DNA of 64,000 nucleotides from Parvularculaceae bacterium (GCA_028280115.1 JANQMJ010000017.1:62001-126000), one strand, 5' to 3'; positions 6,430 through 14,689 are shown, counted from the first letter of the stretch. Notes: a model not told the origin generated them from the sequence alone. Numbers and translations are program-made.

Positions 6430-6543
6430 CCTCTCTCCCTCGGGGAGAGGTCGGAATTGCGCAGCAATTCCGGGTGAGGGGGAAGAAACTTCAATTCCAC
6501 GTCCTACCCCCTCACCCTAGCCCTCTCCCCAACGGGGAGAGGG
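6430..6543. repeat. Modular palindromic repeat element, copy B
   Basis: Outer hairpins at 6430-6450 and 6521-6543 enclose a 9-bp palindrome CGGAATTGC/GCAATTCCG (6452-6472) and a GTGAGGGGG/CCCCCTCAC pair. Read on the minus strand the order equals that of copy A at 9-110, but with a different inner palindrome. It separates g14 from g15. Confidence 0.8.
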
Positions 6544-6574
6544 GATCAGGCGCGGCTGAAAAGGAAGCGCGCTG

Positions 6575-9500
6575 ATGGCCCAGCTTCTTCTCACCGCCGC
6601 CTCGACCGCCGCCGGCGCGGTTTCCAAAGCGGGCATCGGCGCCTTTCTCGTGCGCACCGCAGCGACCACCGCGGCGGCCTATGCGGCGGGCTATGTGGAC
6701 CGCCTGATCTTCGGGCCGCGCAAGCGAACGGTCGAAGGCCCGCGTCTTGAAAGTTTTCAGGTTCAGGCAAGCCAGGAAGGCGCGAGCATTTTGCGGGTTT
6801 ACGGCCGCGCGCGCATCGCCGGCCAACTCATCTGGGCGGCGAATTTCAGGGAAACCACGTCGGAAACCGTCGAAACCGCTGGCGGCAAGGGCGGCGCGCC
6901 CGCCTCAAAAACAACGCTGACGGAATATCTCTATTCGATCTCCTTCGCCGTCGGCCTTTGCGAAGGCGTGATCGATCGCATCGGGCGGGTCTGGGCCGAC
7001 GGCAAGCCGTTCGACCTGTCCCAGCATAATGTGCGCATCTATCGCGGAACCGAAACCCAGAACCCCGATGCGCTGATCGAAGCGATCGAGGGCGCGGGCG
7101 CAGCGCCGGCCTATCGCGGGCTTGCCTATATCGTTTTCGAGGACCTGCCGCTCAAGGACTTCGGCAACCGCATTCCCCAGCTTTCCTTTGAAATCGAAAA
7201 GAGCCTCAAATCGCCGGACGATGACGCGCTTGAAAACGGGTTGACCGCTATTTCCATGATCCCCGCTTCCGGGGAGTTCGTTTACGGGACGACCAAGGTC
7301 TTCCGCGAGATCGACGAAGGCGTCACCGCCGCCGAGAACGCTCATAACGCGGCGGGCGTTTCCGATTTCACCGCGTCGTGCGCGGCGCTGCTCGACGGCG
7401 CGCCGAACCTTGACCATGTCTCTTTGGTGGTCGCCTGGTTCGGGACTTCGCTTGACGCGGCGTCTTGCGACCTCCGGCCCGGCGTTGAAACCGGCGACAA
7501 GACGACCGCGCCTTACGCCTGGAAAGCCGGCGGCGTTTCCCGCGCCGGCGCATATCTCATTTCAACCATTAACGGCGCGCCCGCCTATGGCGGCACGCCT
7601 GCCGACAAAGCGGTCATTGAGGCCATCGGGGCGCTCAAGGCCAAGGGCCTCAAAGTCATGTTCCATCCATTCATTTTGATGGATACAGCCGGCTTTCCCT
7701 GGCGCGGGCGCATCGATACGGGCGCGAATGACAAAACCGCGGCGGCGACCGCCGACATCGCCGCATTTTTCGGAACCGCGAGCCCGGCGCATTTTTCCAT
7801 CGCCAATGGCGAGGTCGTTTATTCGGGCCCGGCGGAATGGTCGTTCCGGCGCATGATCTTGCACTACGCCAGGCTGTGTGCGCTGGCGGGCGGGGTCGAT
7901 GCGTTCTTGCTGAGCTCGGAACTGCGCGGGATTACGAGGGCGCGCGATAACGCCGATAATTATCCAGCCGTGACGCAGATGAAATCTCTCGCGGCGGATG
8001 TGCGTTCGATTCTCGGCGGCTCAACCGACATATCCTATGGCGCGGACTGGTCGGAATATTTCGGCCATCAGCCGGCGGACGGGTCCGGCGACGTGTTCTT
8101 TCATCTCGACGATTTCTGGAGCGATGCAAATGTCGATTTCATCGGCATCGACAATTACATGCCCGCCGCCGACTGGCGCGACGGCTTTGCCCATGCGGAC
8201 GCGCTCGCCGGCGCCGGGAGCCAGTACGATATCGACTATCTCATGTCGAACATAAACGGCGGCGAAGGTTTTGACTGGTATTACGCCTCGCAAGCCGACC
8301 GCGACAATCAGGTCCGCTCGCCGATCACCGACGGCGCTTACGGCGAGCCGTGGATTTATCGCTACAAGGATCTGTGGAGCTGGTGGGCGAGCCAGCACCA
8401 TAACCGCCCCGGCGGCGTGCGCGACGCATCGCCCACCGCGTGGGTTCCGCAAAGCAAACCGATCGTGTTCACCGAAAGCGGCTGTCCGGCGGTGGACAAG
8501 GGCGCCAACCAGCCCAACGTCTTTGTTGATCCGAAAAGCACGGAAAGCGCGCTGCCCCATTATTCCACGGGCTATCGCGACGACATGGCCCAGCGCCGCT
8601 TCATCGAGGCGCAGGCGAAATTCTGGGCCAATGCAGCCAACAATCCCGTATCCTCCGTCTACGGCGCGCCCATGGTCGACGCCGAGCGGCGTTACATCTG
8701 GGCGTGGGACGCCAGGCCTTTTCCTGATTTTCCCGCGCGCTCGGATGTCTGGGGCGATGCGGCGAACTGGGAGAAGGGGCACTGGCTCAACGGCCGGCTC
8801 GGCCGCGCGCCGCTCGACCTGCTGGCGACCGCGCTCGCCGCCGAGGCGGGCTTTGACGCCGTCGACGCGGACCGCCTGCAGGGCGTCGTCACCGGCTATG
8901 TGGTCGACCGGCCCATGAGCGCGCGGGAGATGATCGATCCGTTGGCGGATGTTTTCCAGTTCGACATGATCGAGGCGGGCGATATCATCCGCTTTCAGCC
9001 GCGAAACGGCGAGCCCGTGCTTGCCATCGACGCCAGCGCGCTGGCGCAGCGCGACGGCGGCGCGTTCAGCCTGAGCCTTGCGCAAGAAGCGGACCTGCCC
9101 GCCGCGTTTCGCCTCGGCTTTTTCGACGAGGGCGAGGATTTCGCCCCCGCCGTCGCCGAGGCGCGCGATCCCGGCGCGCAGCCTTCGCGCGAGGCGGGCG
9201 CGGACATTCCCGCCGTCATCCCCGCCGCCGAGGCCGAAGCGCGCGCCCGCTCCATCCTCGCCGACGCCTGGGTGATGCGCGAAACGCTGGAGCTTTCCTT
9301 GCCGCCGTCGCAGATCGCGATCGAACCGGGCGATGCGATCGTTGTTTCCGACCTCGGCGCGCAGCGGCGCTATCGCATTGTCGAAATCGAGGAGGGCGCC
9401 GAACGCCGCGCCGACCTCGTCCGGGTTTCGCCGACGGTTTACGAAGCGCCGGTCGGTCCCGCCCTGTTCACGGCGCCGCCGGCGGTTTCGGTTTTTTCAA

Positions 9501-10435
9501 CGCCGGTCTGGGAGCTGATGGACCTGCCGCTGGTGCGCGACGGCGCCGATCCCGCCGCGCCGTGGCTCGCCGCTTTCGCCGATCCCTGGCCCGGCGCGGT
9601 CGCGCTTTACCGCCAGGCGGGCGAGGGCGCGCCGACCCTGGTCGGGACGGCGCCGGCGCGCGCGGTCATGGGCCGCGTTACCAGCGGGCTCGCCCCTGCA
9701 TGGTCCGGGCGCTGGCATGAAGCGATCGTCAATGTGCGGCTCTTGTTCGGCGCCCTTTCCGCGCGCGAGGAAACCGACGTCTTCGCCGGGGCCAATGCGT
9801 TTGCGGTTGAAAGCGCGAGCGGCGGCTGGGAAGTCTGCCAGTTTCGCGACGCCGAACTCCAGCCCGACGGTTCGTGGAACCTGCGCGGCCTTTTGCGCGG
9901 CCAGGCCGGCACAGAAGGTGAGGCGCAAGCTGGCGCGGATGCGGATGCGCGTTTTGTCTTGCTGACGCCGGCGGTTTCGCAAATTGAATTTTCCGCCGCC
10001 CAGCGCGGACTTTCCTTTGCCTGGCAGGCGGGCCCGGACGGCGATCTTCCCGGTACGGAAAATTTTTCCGAAAAGACGCTGACCATGACCGCAAGGGGAT
10101 TAAAGCCCTTGTCGCCGGCGCATCTGCGCGCCGCGGCCGAAGGCGGCGACATTCGCCTTTTCTGGATCAGGCGCGCCCGCGCCGGGGGCGATTCCTGGGA
10201 AGGCGAAGTTCCCCTGGGCGAGCAGTCCGAGCGCTATCGCGTGTCGGTTTTCGACGGCGCGGCCGAGATCAGAACCGCCGAAACGACCGCGCCCGATTAT
10301 CTCTACGCCGCCGCCGACATCGCCGCCGACTTCGGCCCTTCCGGCCCCGGCGGAACCATTGCGTTCGCCGTCGCGCAACTTTCCGACGCCGTCGGGGAGG
10401 GCGCGGAGGCGAAGCGGGAGGTGGGGATTGGCTAA
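6575..10435 (+). CDS. GTA host-specificity protein with TIM-barrel-like domain (g15-like)
   Basis: A 1286-residue protein of the GTA TIM-barrel-like/tail tip family, the largest GTA product. The N-terminus (about 1-60) is Ala-rich with a hydrophobic stretch, followed by FQVQASQEGASILRVYGRAR typical of tail tip proteins. Residues about 230-700 contain the glycosidase-like region with YGADWSEYFGH, VDFIGIDNYMP and IVFTESGCPAVDKGANQPN. The C-terminal part is beta-rich. It carries the cell-recognition and wall-penetration role in GTA particles. AAGGAAG supplies the ribosome site. A second, divergent copy of its last 45 codons lies at 11612-11749. Confidence 0.95.
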   Translation: MAQLLLTAASTAAGAVSKAGIGAFLVRTAATTAAAYAAGYVDRLIFGPRKRTVEGPRLESFQVQASQEGASILRVYGRARIAGQLIWAANFRETTSETVETAGGKGGAPASKTTLTEYLYSISFAVGLCEGVIDRIGRVWADGKPFDLSQHNVRIYRGTETQNPDALIEAIEGAGAAPAYRGLAYIVFEDLPLKDFGNRIPQLSFEIEKSLKSPDDDALENGLTAISMIPASGEFVYGTTKVFREIDEGVTAAENAHNAAGVSDFTASCAALLDGAPNLDHVSLVVAWFGTSLDAASCDLRPGVETGDKTTAPYAWKAGGVSRAGAYLISTINGAPAYGGTPADKAVIEAIGALKAKGLKVMFHPFILMDTAGFPWRGRIDTGANDKTAAATADIAAFFGTASPAHFSIANGEVVYSGPAEWSFRRMILHYARLCALAGGVDAFLLSSELRGITRARDNADNYPAVTQMKSLAADVRSILGGSTDISYGADWSEYFGHQPADGSGDVFFHLDDFWSDANVDFIGIDNYMPAADWRDGFAHADALAGAGSQYDIDYLMSNINGGEGFDWYYASQADRDNQVRSPITDGAYGEPWIYRYKDLWSWWASQHHNRPGGVRDASPTAWVPQSKPIVFTESGCPAVDKGANQPNVFVDPKSTESALPHYSTGYRDDMAQRRFIEAQAKFWANAANNPVSSVYGAPMVDAERRYIWAWDARPFPDFPARSDVWGDAANWEKGHWLNGRLGRAPLDLLATALAAEAGFDAVDADRLQGVVTGYVVDRPMSAREMIDPLADVFQFDMIEAGDIIRFQPRNGEPVLAIDASALAQRDGGAFSLSLAQEADLPAAFRLGFFDEGEDFAPAVAEARDPGAQPSREAGADIPAVIPAAEAEARARSILADAWVMRETLELSLPPSQIAIEPGDAIVVSDLGAQRRYRIVEIEEGAERRADLVRVSPTVYEAPVGPALFTAPPAVSVFSTPVWELMDLPLVRDGADPAAPWLAAFADPWPGAVALYRQAGEGAPTLVGTAPARAVMGRVTSGLAPAWSGRWHEAIVNVRLLFGALSAREETDVFAGANAFAVESASGGWEVCQFRDAELQPDGSWNLRGLLRGQAGTEGEAQAGADADARFVLLTPAVSQIEFSAAQRGLSFAWQAGPDGDLPGTENFSEKTLTMTARGLKPLSPAHLRAAAEGGDIRLFWIRRARAGGDSWEGEVPLGEQSERYRVSVFDGAAEIRTAETTAPDYLYAAADIAADFGPSGPGGTIAFAVAQLSDAVGEGAEAKREVGIG

Positions 10436-10510
10436 CGAATCCAAGCGATTTTGCAACTCCAATGGAAAGCTAAGCGACATGTCGAGAACACATGCTCTTT
10501 TTAGGTGTAA

Positions 10511-10568
10511 ACCTGTTGAAACTGGATCATCTGTTACAATATAACAGATTAACGATCCTTTTACAGGT
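10511..10568. promoter_or_regulatory. Nested inverted repeats, candidate operator upstream of the DUF1902/HicA pair
   Basis: Three inverted repeats share nearly one centre: ACCTGT/ACAGGT (10511-10516, 10563-10568), GGATC/GATCC (10524-10528, 10554-10558) and ATCTGTTA/TAACAGAT (10529-10536, 10542-10549). The region is AT-rich and 75 bp upstream of the antitoxin-like gene. This is what an autoregulated toxin-antitoxin operator could look like; no regulator was identified. Confidence 0.45.
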
Positions 10569-10600
10569 ATATGATTCGGTTTGAGTCAAACCCTTAGCAT

Positions 10601-10617
10601 ATGATAATTGGTATCAT
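10601..10617. promoter_or_regulatory. Second short palindrome before the DUF1902 gene
   Basis: ATGATA (10601-10606) and TATCAT (10612-10617) flank a 5-bp spacer about 26 bp upstream of the chosen start codon. This position would block transcription or initiation if bound by the HicB-like product. Confidence 0.35.
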
Positions 10618-10642
10618 GTGGTTTGGGGGTTTCGGGAGTATC

Positions 10643-10897
10643 ATGCAAAAGCGAACATTTTATGTGCGCGCGTGTTGGGACGCAGACGCGAATATTTATT
10701 ATTCGGAGAGCGACATCCAGGGCCTGCATATTGAGGCGAAGGACCTGGATGAGTTCGAGTCCATCATGATGGAGGTAGCGCCTGAATTAGTGATTGCAAA
10801 TCACATTGAGGTTCTTCAGCTCAAGAACACGCCGCTAAAAGATTTGGTGCCTGCTATTCTTTGGCAGCGGCCACAAGAAAAACTTGCTTGCGCGTAA
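10643..10897 (+). CDS. DUF1902-like protein, probable antitoxin partner
   Basis: An 84-residue protein resembling DUF1902: a short strand (KRTFYVRACWDADANIYYSE), then SDIQGLHIEAKDLDEFESIM and VAPELVIANH. This small alpha-beta fold looks like the partial RNase H-like domain of HicB antitoxins. The ATG at 10643 has GGGAG upstream and fits the family start; an in-frame ATG at 10601 lies inside a palindrome. The stop abuts the HicA-like start (TAAATG). The DNA is clearly lower in GC than the GTA genes. Confidence 0.7.
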   Translation: MQKRTFYVRACWDADANIYYSESDIQGLHIEAKDLDEFESIMMEVAPELVIANHIEVLQLKNTPLKDLVPAILWQRPQEKLACA

Positions 10898-11095
10898 ATG
10901 GCAAAGGGATACTACAATGATCTTGTAGATATCCTGTCGGAATTTGGATACAGATATAAAGAAAACGCAAAAGGCTCTCACGAAAAATGGGAGCATGCAG
11001 AAACCGGCCGGATACAAATAGTGCCAAACCCCTGCAAAAGTCGGCATACGGCTAATGGAATTTGTAAAGATATTGGCGCTGGAAAGCAGTTCTAA
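10898..11095 (+). CDS. HicA-like toxin (YcfA-type mRNA interferase)
   Basis: A 65-residue HicA-like double-stranded-RNA-binding-fold protein: YYNDLVDILSEFGYRY, then KGSHEKWEH with the His expected for the catalytic site, VPNP, and a C-terminal helix TANGICKDIGAG. HicA toxins cleave mRNA. The gene follows its presumed antitoxin with no gap, the reverse of the usual hicA-hicB order, as commonly seen for DUF1902/HicA pairs. Low GC, position between two copies of the g15 3' end and the palindromes upstream point to a horizontally acquired cassette. Confidence 0.75.
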   Translation: MAKGYYNDLVDILSEFGYRYKENAKGSHEKWEHAETGRIQIVPNPCKSRHTANGICKDIGAGKQF

Positions 11096-11127
11096 ATTTA
11101 TACTACGGTTTATGCTAGTAAGTAGAG

Positions 11128-11160
11128 TGCATTGCGCCTTCGGCTTGAGGCGCCCTACGC
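11128..11160. repeat. Hairpin repeat GCGCCTTCGGCTT...GGCGCCCTACGC, left copy
   Basis: A short hairpin-forming sequence with the CTTCGG core. A related one in the same orientation sits at 11554-11586, so the two bracket the minus-strand gene 11168-11482. Confidence 0.6.
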
Positions 11161-11167
11161 ACTGACC

Positions 11168-11482
11168 TCATAGTCCAAGAAGCGTCAGTGCGCCGATGAA
11201 TGCGCCAATGCCGGAAGCGGTGCTTATGATATAGGCGATCGCCAGCCACAACCGCGATGGGGTGTTATCTTCCTTTGCAAGATTGCCGAAAAGGATCGCG
11301 GCAAGGACGACCGACGACCATGACGCGAGAAGAGCGGCGATCACCGCAACGGCGAAGCCCGCAAAGGTCATTATGGTGATGTCGGGCGCGGCTCGATTAA
11401 GCGTGAAGCTGAGAAGAAGATAAAGCCCCAGGGCGATGCCCAGAAGCGCAAAAATGCGAGAGAGTTCGTCTTTGTAATTCAC
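11168..11482 (-). CDS. Small membrane protein of unknown function
   Basis: A 104-residue protein with three predicted membrane segments (about residues 11-28, 35-66 and 80-102) and a short polar loop with KEDNTPSR. No family is recognised and it is not clearly related to the two small membrane proteins near g13, although size, strand and context are alike. It lies convergent to the HicA-like gene, between two hairpin repeats and between the two copies of the g15 3' end. It may be the cargo of the insertion. Confidence 0.55.
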   Translation of the reverse strand: MNYKDELSRIFALLGIALGLYLLLSFTLNRAAPDITIMTFAGFAVAVIAALLASWSSVVLAAILFGNLAKEDNTPSRLWLAIAYIISTASGIGAFIGALTLLGL

Positions 11483-11553
11483 GGTATAATCAGCCCTGAG
11501 AGTCAGGAGAGATTAAGTATAGAATATGCCTTATCTGCACAGCAATAGCAGGC

Positions 11554-11586
11554 GGTATGGCGCTTCGGCTTCATGCGCCCTGCGCG
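11554..11586. repeat. Hairpin repeat, right copy
   Basis: ATGGCGCTTCGGCTTCATGCGCCCTGCGC matches the CTTCGG-cored hairpin at 11128-11160 with a few changes. It lies just before the displaced g15 end. Confidence 0.55.
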
Positions 11587-11611
11587 CTAGCTATCGACAT
11601 GTGATGGTGCC

Positions 11612-11749
11612 GCGCCCGATTATCTCTACGCCGCCGCAGACATCGCCAGCGACTTCGGCCCCGCTGAAACGATTACATTCGCTGTCGCGCAACTTTCCGA
11701 CGCCGTCGGCGAGGGGGACGAAAGAAAGGCCGAAGTTGAAATTAGATAA
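11612..11749 (+). pseudogene. Displaced, divergent copy of the g15 3' end
   Basis: In one frame this encodes APDYLYAAADIASDFGPAET, then ITFAVAQLSDAVGEGDERKA, and ends at TAA, aligning with the last 48 residues of g15 (10289-10435). A 26-bp block covering VAQLSDAVG is identical. Differences include a three-codon gap and changed final residues, but the frame is intact, so it looks like another allele's 3' end rather than a decayed recent copy. No start precedes it. The remainder of 11750-11856 holds only a short AGAGTG/CACTCT stem. Confidence 0.8.
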
Positions 11750-11856
11750 TGATCTAAACGTAGAGTGGATCAAACGAAGCGCAGTGCACTCTGCGTACTG
11801 TTGTAAAGTAACGCCAGAATAAGATACAATCAGTGTTTCGTGGGCGGGCGTGATTT

Positions 11857-13578
11857 ATGCCGAACGGAAGAGTATTTTTTAAAGCGCTTAATGCGTTTGG
11901 CGGCGTCGTCTGCGTCGCGATTGGTTTTTTCCTTCCAGAAATAAGTGCGATTTACATACTGCAAACGCCCGGGGAAGACGCTTATAGACTTATTCAGGCG
12001 CATTGGATTGCTGTGGGCGTCATTTCGCTTTTTGTTTCGCAAAGCAGGCGCAACAGCCAATTTTGGGCTTCGATGCTGCTTGTCTGGTTGGTGCTCAACG
12101 GGTGGCTGGGCTGGAAAGCTCTGATTGTCGGCGATGCAAAGTTTGTCTGGGCGCTGGCTTTCCCGGTGCTGGCTTTTCTAAACTTCTTCCAGTTGATTGC
12201 TCAGGATGAGCCTGCCGAAAACGTTATCCCTGATTTAGAAGCCGGTCTGTCTTCTGCGCAAAATGATGCGGATATACCGCCCGATTTTTACAAATTACCA
12301 GCGTCCTCTGCAGGCGATGCGTTGCTTGGCGTCGTTACAATAATTTTGGCGATCGCGCTCCAAATAGTAATGCTGGTCCTGCTCTTCTTTTACGGGGCAT
12401 TGATGTCCCAAATTATTTTTGAGGGAGCCAGCGTCGATTTAGCTGAGATTCCTGAAGCGCTCGGCAGCGCTTTCTGGCAAATTCTTTATATTCCAGTCAT
12501 CATTGCAGTCGTCTATTCCATTGTTTTCATCATGCAAATTGTCGTTGAAAGACTAGCCTTAAACAACGGTTCTGATGATCGCAATGACGTCAATCGCGCC
12601 TTGTCGTTGCAGGAACGGCAATTCATCGAAGCGCATCTGAAAAAAATCAAGCGCTATCTGTCTGAGGCCGAATACCCTTCATATTATGGTTGGCTTTTCT
12701 GGCCATCTTTGGCTTTGATGATCGTTCTATTTCTGGCTTTCCCGTTGCTTGTCGTGTGGATAGAAAGCGAATTTTTCGATCCCGTAGCAGCATCTGGCGT
12801 TGCGGTTGATGCCGTCATTTCGGTGCTTGGTCCCGCATTTATCGGAGGCGTCGCTTTCAGCTTCCTGTTCGGGGCGTTGTTATACTGGTCCGGGTTACAA
12901 TGGCTCGGCGCCCGCTTTCGCCGTTTTGGGGAATATCTTCATTCGCGGTGGGGTTGGAACAGCATGAACTCCGATGCGCGGCCCATTGAATCATACGCGA
13001 AAATATTTACGCGCTTTGTGCGCAAGCGGCGATACCCTTCCGACCAAGACATTGAGCCTCGCGATTTTCTATACGATGCGTTTAATGAATTTGGGGGACT
13101 TAGTTATAAAGCCGCAATCGCGCTTGGCGTTGCCGCCATATTATTCACCGCGCTCGATGTAAATTGGCGACGTATTGCTCACACCGGCGGACTTCATTAT
13201 TCGAATTATCTGGATTTACGCAGCCATGATCTCACACTTGACGATGTTGTTGAAGTAAAACTTCGTTGCTTTCTTTACATGGAGAGTGACGGCGGTGAAC
13301 GCAATCCGGGCGCAGGTTACGATCTGGTCTTTAACAATGGCATGCGGGGATATTTGTTAGAAAGCGACATTGACGACGCGTTGTTAGGAAAAGTGGAAAT
13401 CGTAGACGCCGAACTGCGCGCCAGGGGAGTTTCATTTTCCCGTGCCGACCGAGCCGGCGATCTATTCCTGCGAGGAATTGAGGGGTACTCTTCCGCATGC
13501 GCCGAAACAATCATCCCAAAATTTCCGCCAGAGACGCAAAACCGGATCGCTGCTCTGCTTCGGGCTAATTCCCAATAA
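11857..13578 (+). CDS. Multi-pass membrane protein of unknown function
   Basis: A 573-residue protein with about nine hydrophobic segments: four in the first 115 residues, others near 150-178, 200-228, 275-300, 318-345 and 415-435. The last 130 residues form a soluble, charged domain with scattered Cys. I do not recognise a family. Its base composition is lower in GC than that of the GTA genes or of the chaperone gene downstream, and it directly follows the g15-linked insert, so it may belong to the same acquired segment. The ATG at 11857 is the first in frame. Confidence 0.7.
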   Translation: MPNGRVFFKALNAFGGVVCVAIGFFLPEISAIYILQTPGEDAYRLIQAHWIAVGVISLFVSQSRRNSQFWASMLLVWLVLNGWLGWKALIVGDAKFVWALAFPVLAFLNFFQLIAQDEPAENVIPDLEAGLSSAQNDADIPPDFYKLPASSAGDALLGVVTIILAIALQIVMLVLLFFYGALMSQIIFEGASVDLAEIPEALGSAFWQILYIPVIIAVVYSIVFIMQIVVERLALNNGSDDRNDVNRALSLQERQFIEAHLKKIKRYLSEAEYPSYYGWLFWPSLALMIVLFLAFPLLVVWIESEFFDPVAASGVAVDAVISVLGPAFIGGVAFSFLFGALLYWSGLQWLGARFRRFGEYLHSRWGWNSMNSDARPIESYAKIFTRFVRKRRYPSDQDIEPRDFLYDAFNEFGGLSYKAAIALGVAAILFTALDVNWRRIAHTGGLHYSNYLDLRSHDLTLDDVVEVKLRCFLYMESDGGERNPGAGYDLVFNNGMRGYLLESDIDDALLGKVEIVDAELRARGVSFSRADRAGDLFLRGIEGYSSACAETIIPKFPPETQNRIAALLRANSQ

Positions 13579-13642
13579 TCCCCCCGAAAATTAACCTTAA
13601 GCTCTTCAATTTGGGGCAAAATCGCCTATCTCAAAGGATCGG

Positions 13643-13666
13643 GGCGCGCGCGCTCTTGCGCGCGCC
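13643..13666. terminator. Possible stem downstream of the membrane-protein gene
   Basis: GGCGCGCGC and GCGCGCGCC form a very stable stem with a 6-nt loop. There is no T run after it, so it may be a simple palindrome rather than an intrinsic terminator. The rest of 13579-13741 shows nothing else. Confidence 0.35.
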
Positions 13667-13741
13667 GATAGAATTAACCGAGCATTAACGGTCCTTTGAG
13701 GGGTTCCCGGCGAACCTCGCAACGAACGAAGAGATAACGCC

Positions 13742-14650
13742 TTGGCGAGAAACCCTTACGCCGTTTTAGGCCTTGCGCCGACCACAACCGACGCGGAAAT
13801 CCGCGCGTCGTTCCGCAAGCTCGCCAAGAAATATCATCCCGACCGCAATCCCGACGACAAAAAGGCGGAAGAAAAATTCAAGGAAATCTCCGCCGCTTTC
13901 GACGTCATCGGCGATTCGGAGCGGCGCAAGAAATTCGACCGCGGCGAAATCGACGAGGAAGGCCGCGAACGGGCCCATCCCTTCGGCCAGTGGTCGCGGC
14001 GCCAGGGATCGAGCTACGGTGCGGCGGGCGGTCCCGGCGGCGGCGCTTCGTTCGAAGATTTAAGCGACATCTTTTCCGATCTGTTCGGCTCGCGCCGCGC
14101 CCATCATGCGCAGCCGTCGCGCGGGCGCGATTTGCGCTACCGGCTCGACGTCGAATTTATCGACGCGGCGCTGGGGGCGAAAAAGCGCGTGACCATGCCC
14201 GACGGCCGCGCCCTTGATCTCGCCATTCCCGCCGGGCTCGAGGACGGCCAGACCCTGCGTCTTAAAGGCCAGGGCGAGCGCGGTCCCGCCGGTCCCGGCG
14301 ACGTTTACGTGGAAATCAAGGTCAAGCCGCACCGCCTGTTCGAGCGTAAGGGAAACGACATTCACGTCGAGGCGCCGATTTCGCTCAAGCAGGCCGTGCT
14401 CGGCGGCAAGATCACCGCGCCGACCATTGCCGGCGAGGTTTCCGTGACGGTGCCGAAGAACGCCAGTTCCGGCACGGTCCTGCGCCTGCGCGGACGCGGC
14501 ATCGCGAAAGACAAGAACGGGCCGGCCGGCGATCAATATGTCAAACTCAAGATCGTCTTGCCCGAAGGCGGCGATGCTGAGCTTGAGGAATTCGTCAAGA
14601 CCTGGAAAGGCGCCGATGCGTCGGCTGGCAAGCATTTTGCTGGCGCTTAA
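13742..14650 (+). CDS. DnaJ/CbpA-type J-domain co-chaperone without zinc finger
   Basis: A 302-residue co-chaperone. The J domain spans about 1-70 with KKYHPDRNPDD containing the HPD motif that stimulates DnaK. A Gly-rich linker (GAAGGPGGGASFEDLSDI) follows, then two C-terminal substrate-binding subdomains (RYRLDVEFIDAALGAKKRVT; KVKPHRLFERKGNDIHVEAP). The CxxCxGxG zinc-finger repeats of true DnaJ are absent, so it is of CbpA type. It starts with TTG; the family N-terminus (NPYAVLGL) begins three residues later, leaving no better start. Confidence 0.92.
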   Translation: MARNPYAVLGLAPTTTDAEIRASFRKLAKKYHPDRNPDDKKAEEKFKEISAAFDVIGDSERRKKFDRGEIDEEGRERAHPFGQWSRRQGSSYGAAGGPGGGASFEDLSDIFSDLFGSRRAHHAQPSRGRDLRYRLDVEFIDAALGAKKRVTMPDGRALDLAIPAGLEDGQTLRLKGQGERGPAGPGDVYVEIKVKPHRLFERKGNDIHVEAPISLKQAVLGGKITAPTIAGEVSVTVPKNASSGTVLRLRGRGIAKDKNGPAGDQYVKLKIVLPEGGDAELEEFVKTWKGADASAGKHFAGA

Positions 14651-14689
14651 TCCGGGTCCGGCCTGAAACGCGGAAGCGCAGGAACGTCA

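Noticed and set aside
1..6545. Possible CRISPR array from the recurring CCCTCTCCC-type repeats
   Set aside because: Spacing is irregular, copies are kilobases apart and form internal hairpins; no cas genes are present.
10289..11749. tRNA-type or integrase-driven genomic island at the g15 end
   Set aside because: No tRNA gene, tyrosine or serine recombinase was seen; only the duplicated gene end supports insertion.
11526..11822. 98-residue + strand frame across the displaced g15 end
   Set aside because: It reads a hairpin repeat and the g15 fragment in the wrong frame; the g15-like frame is the meaningful one.
13643..13666. Strong GC stem as an intrinsic terminator
   Set aside because: No T tract follows, so it is listed only with low confidence.
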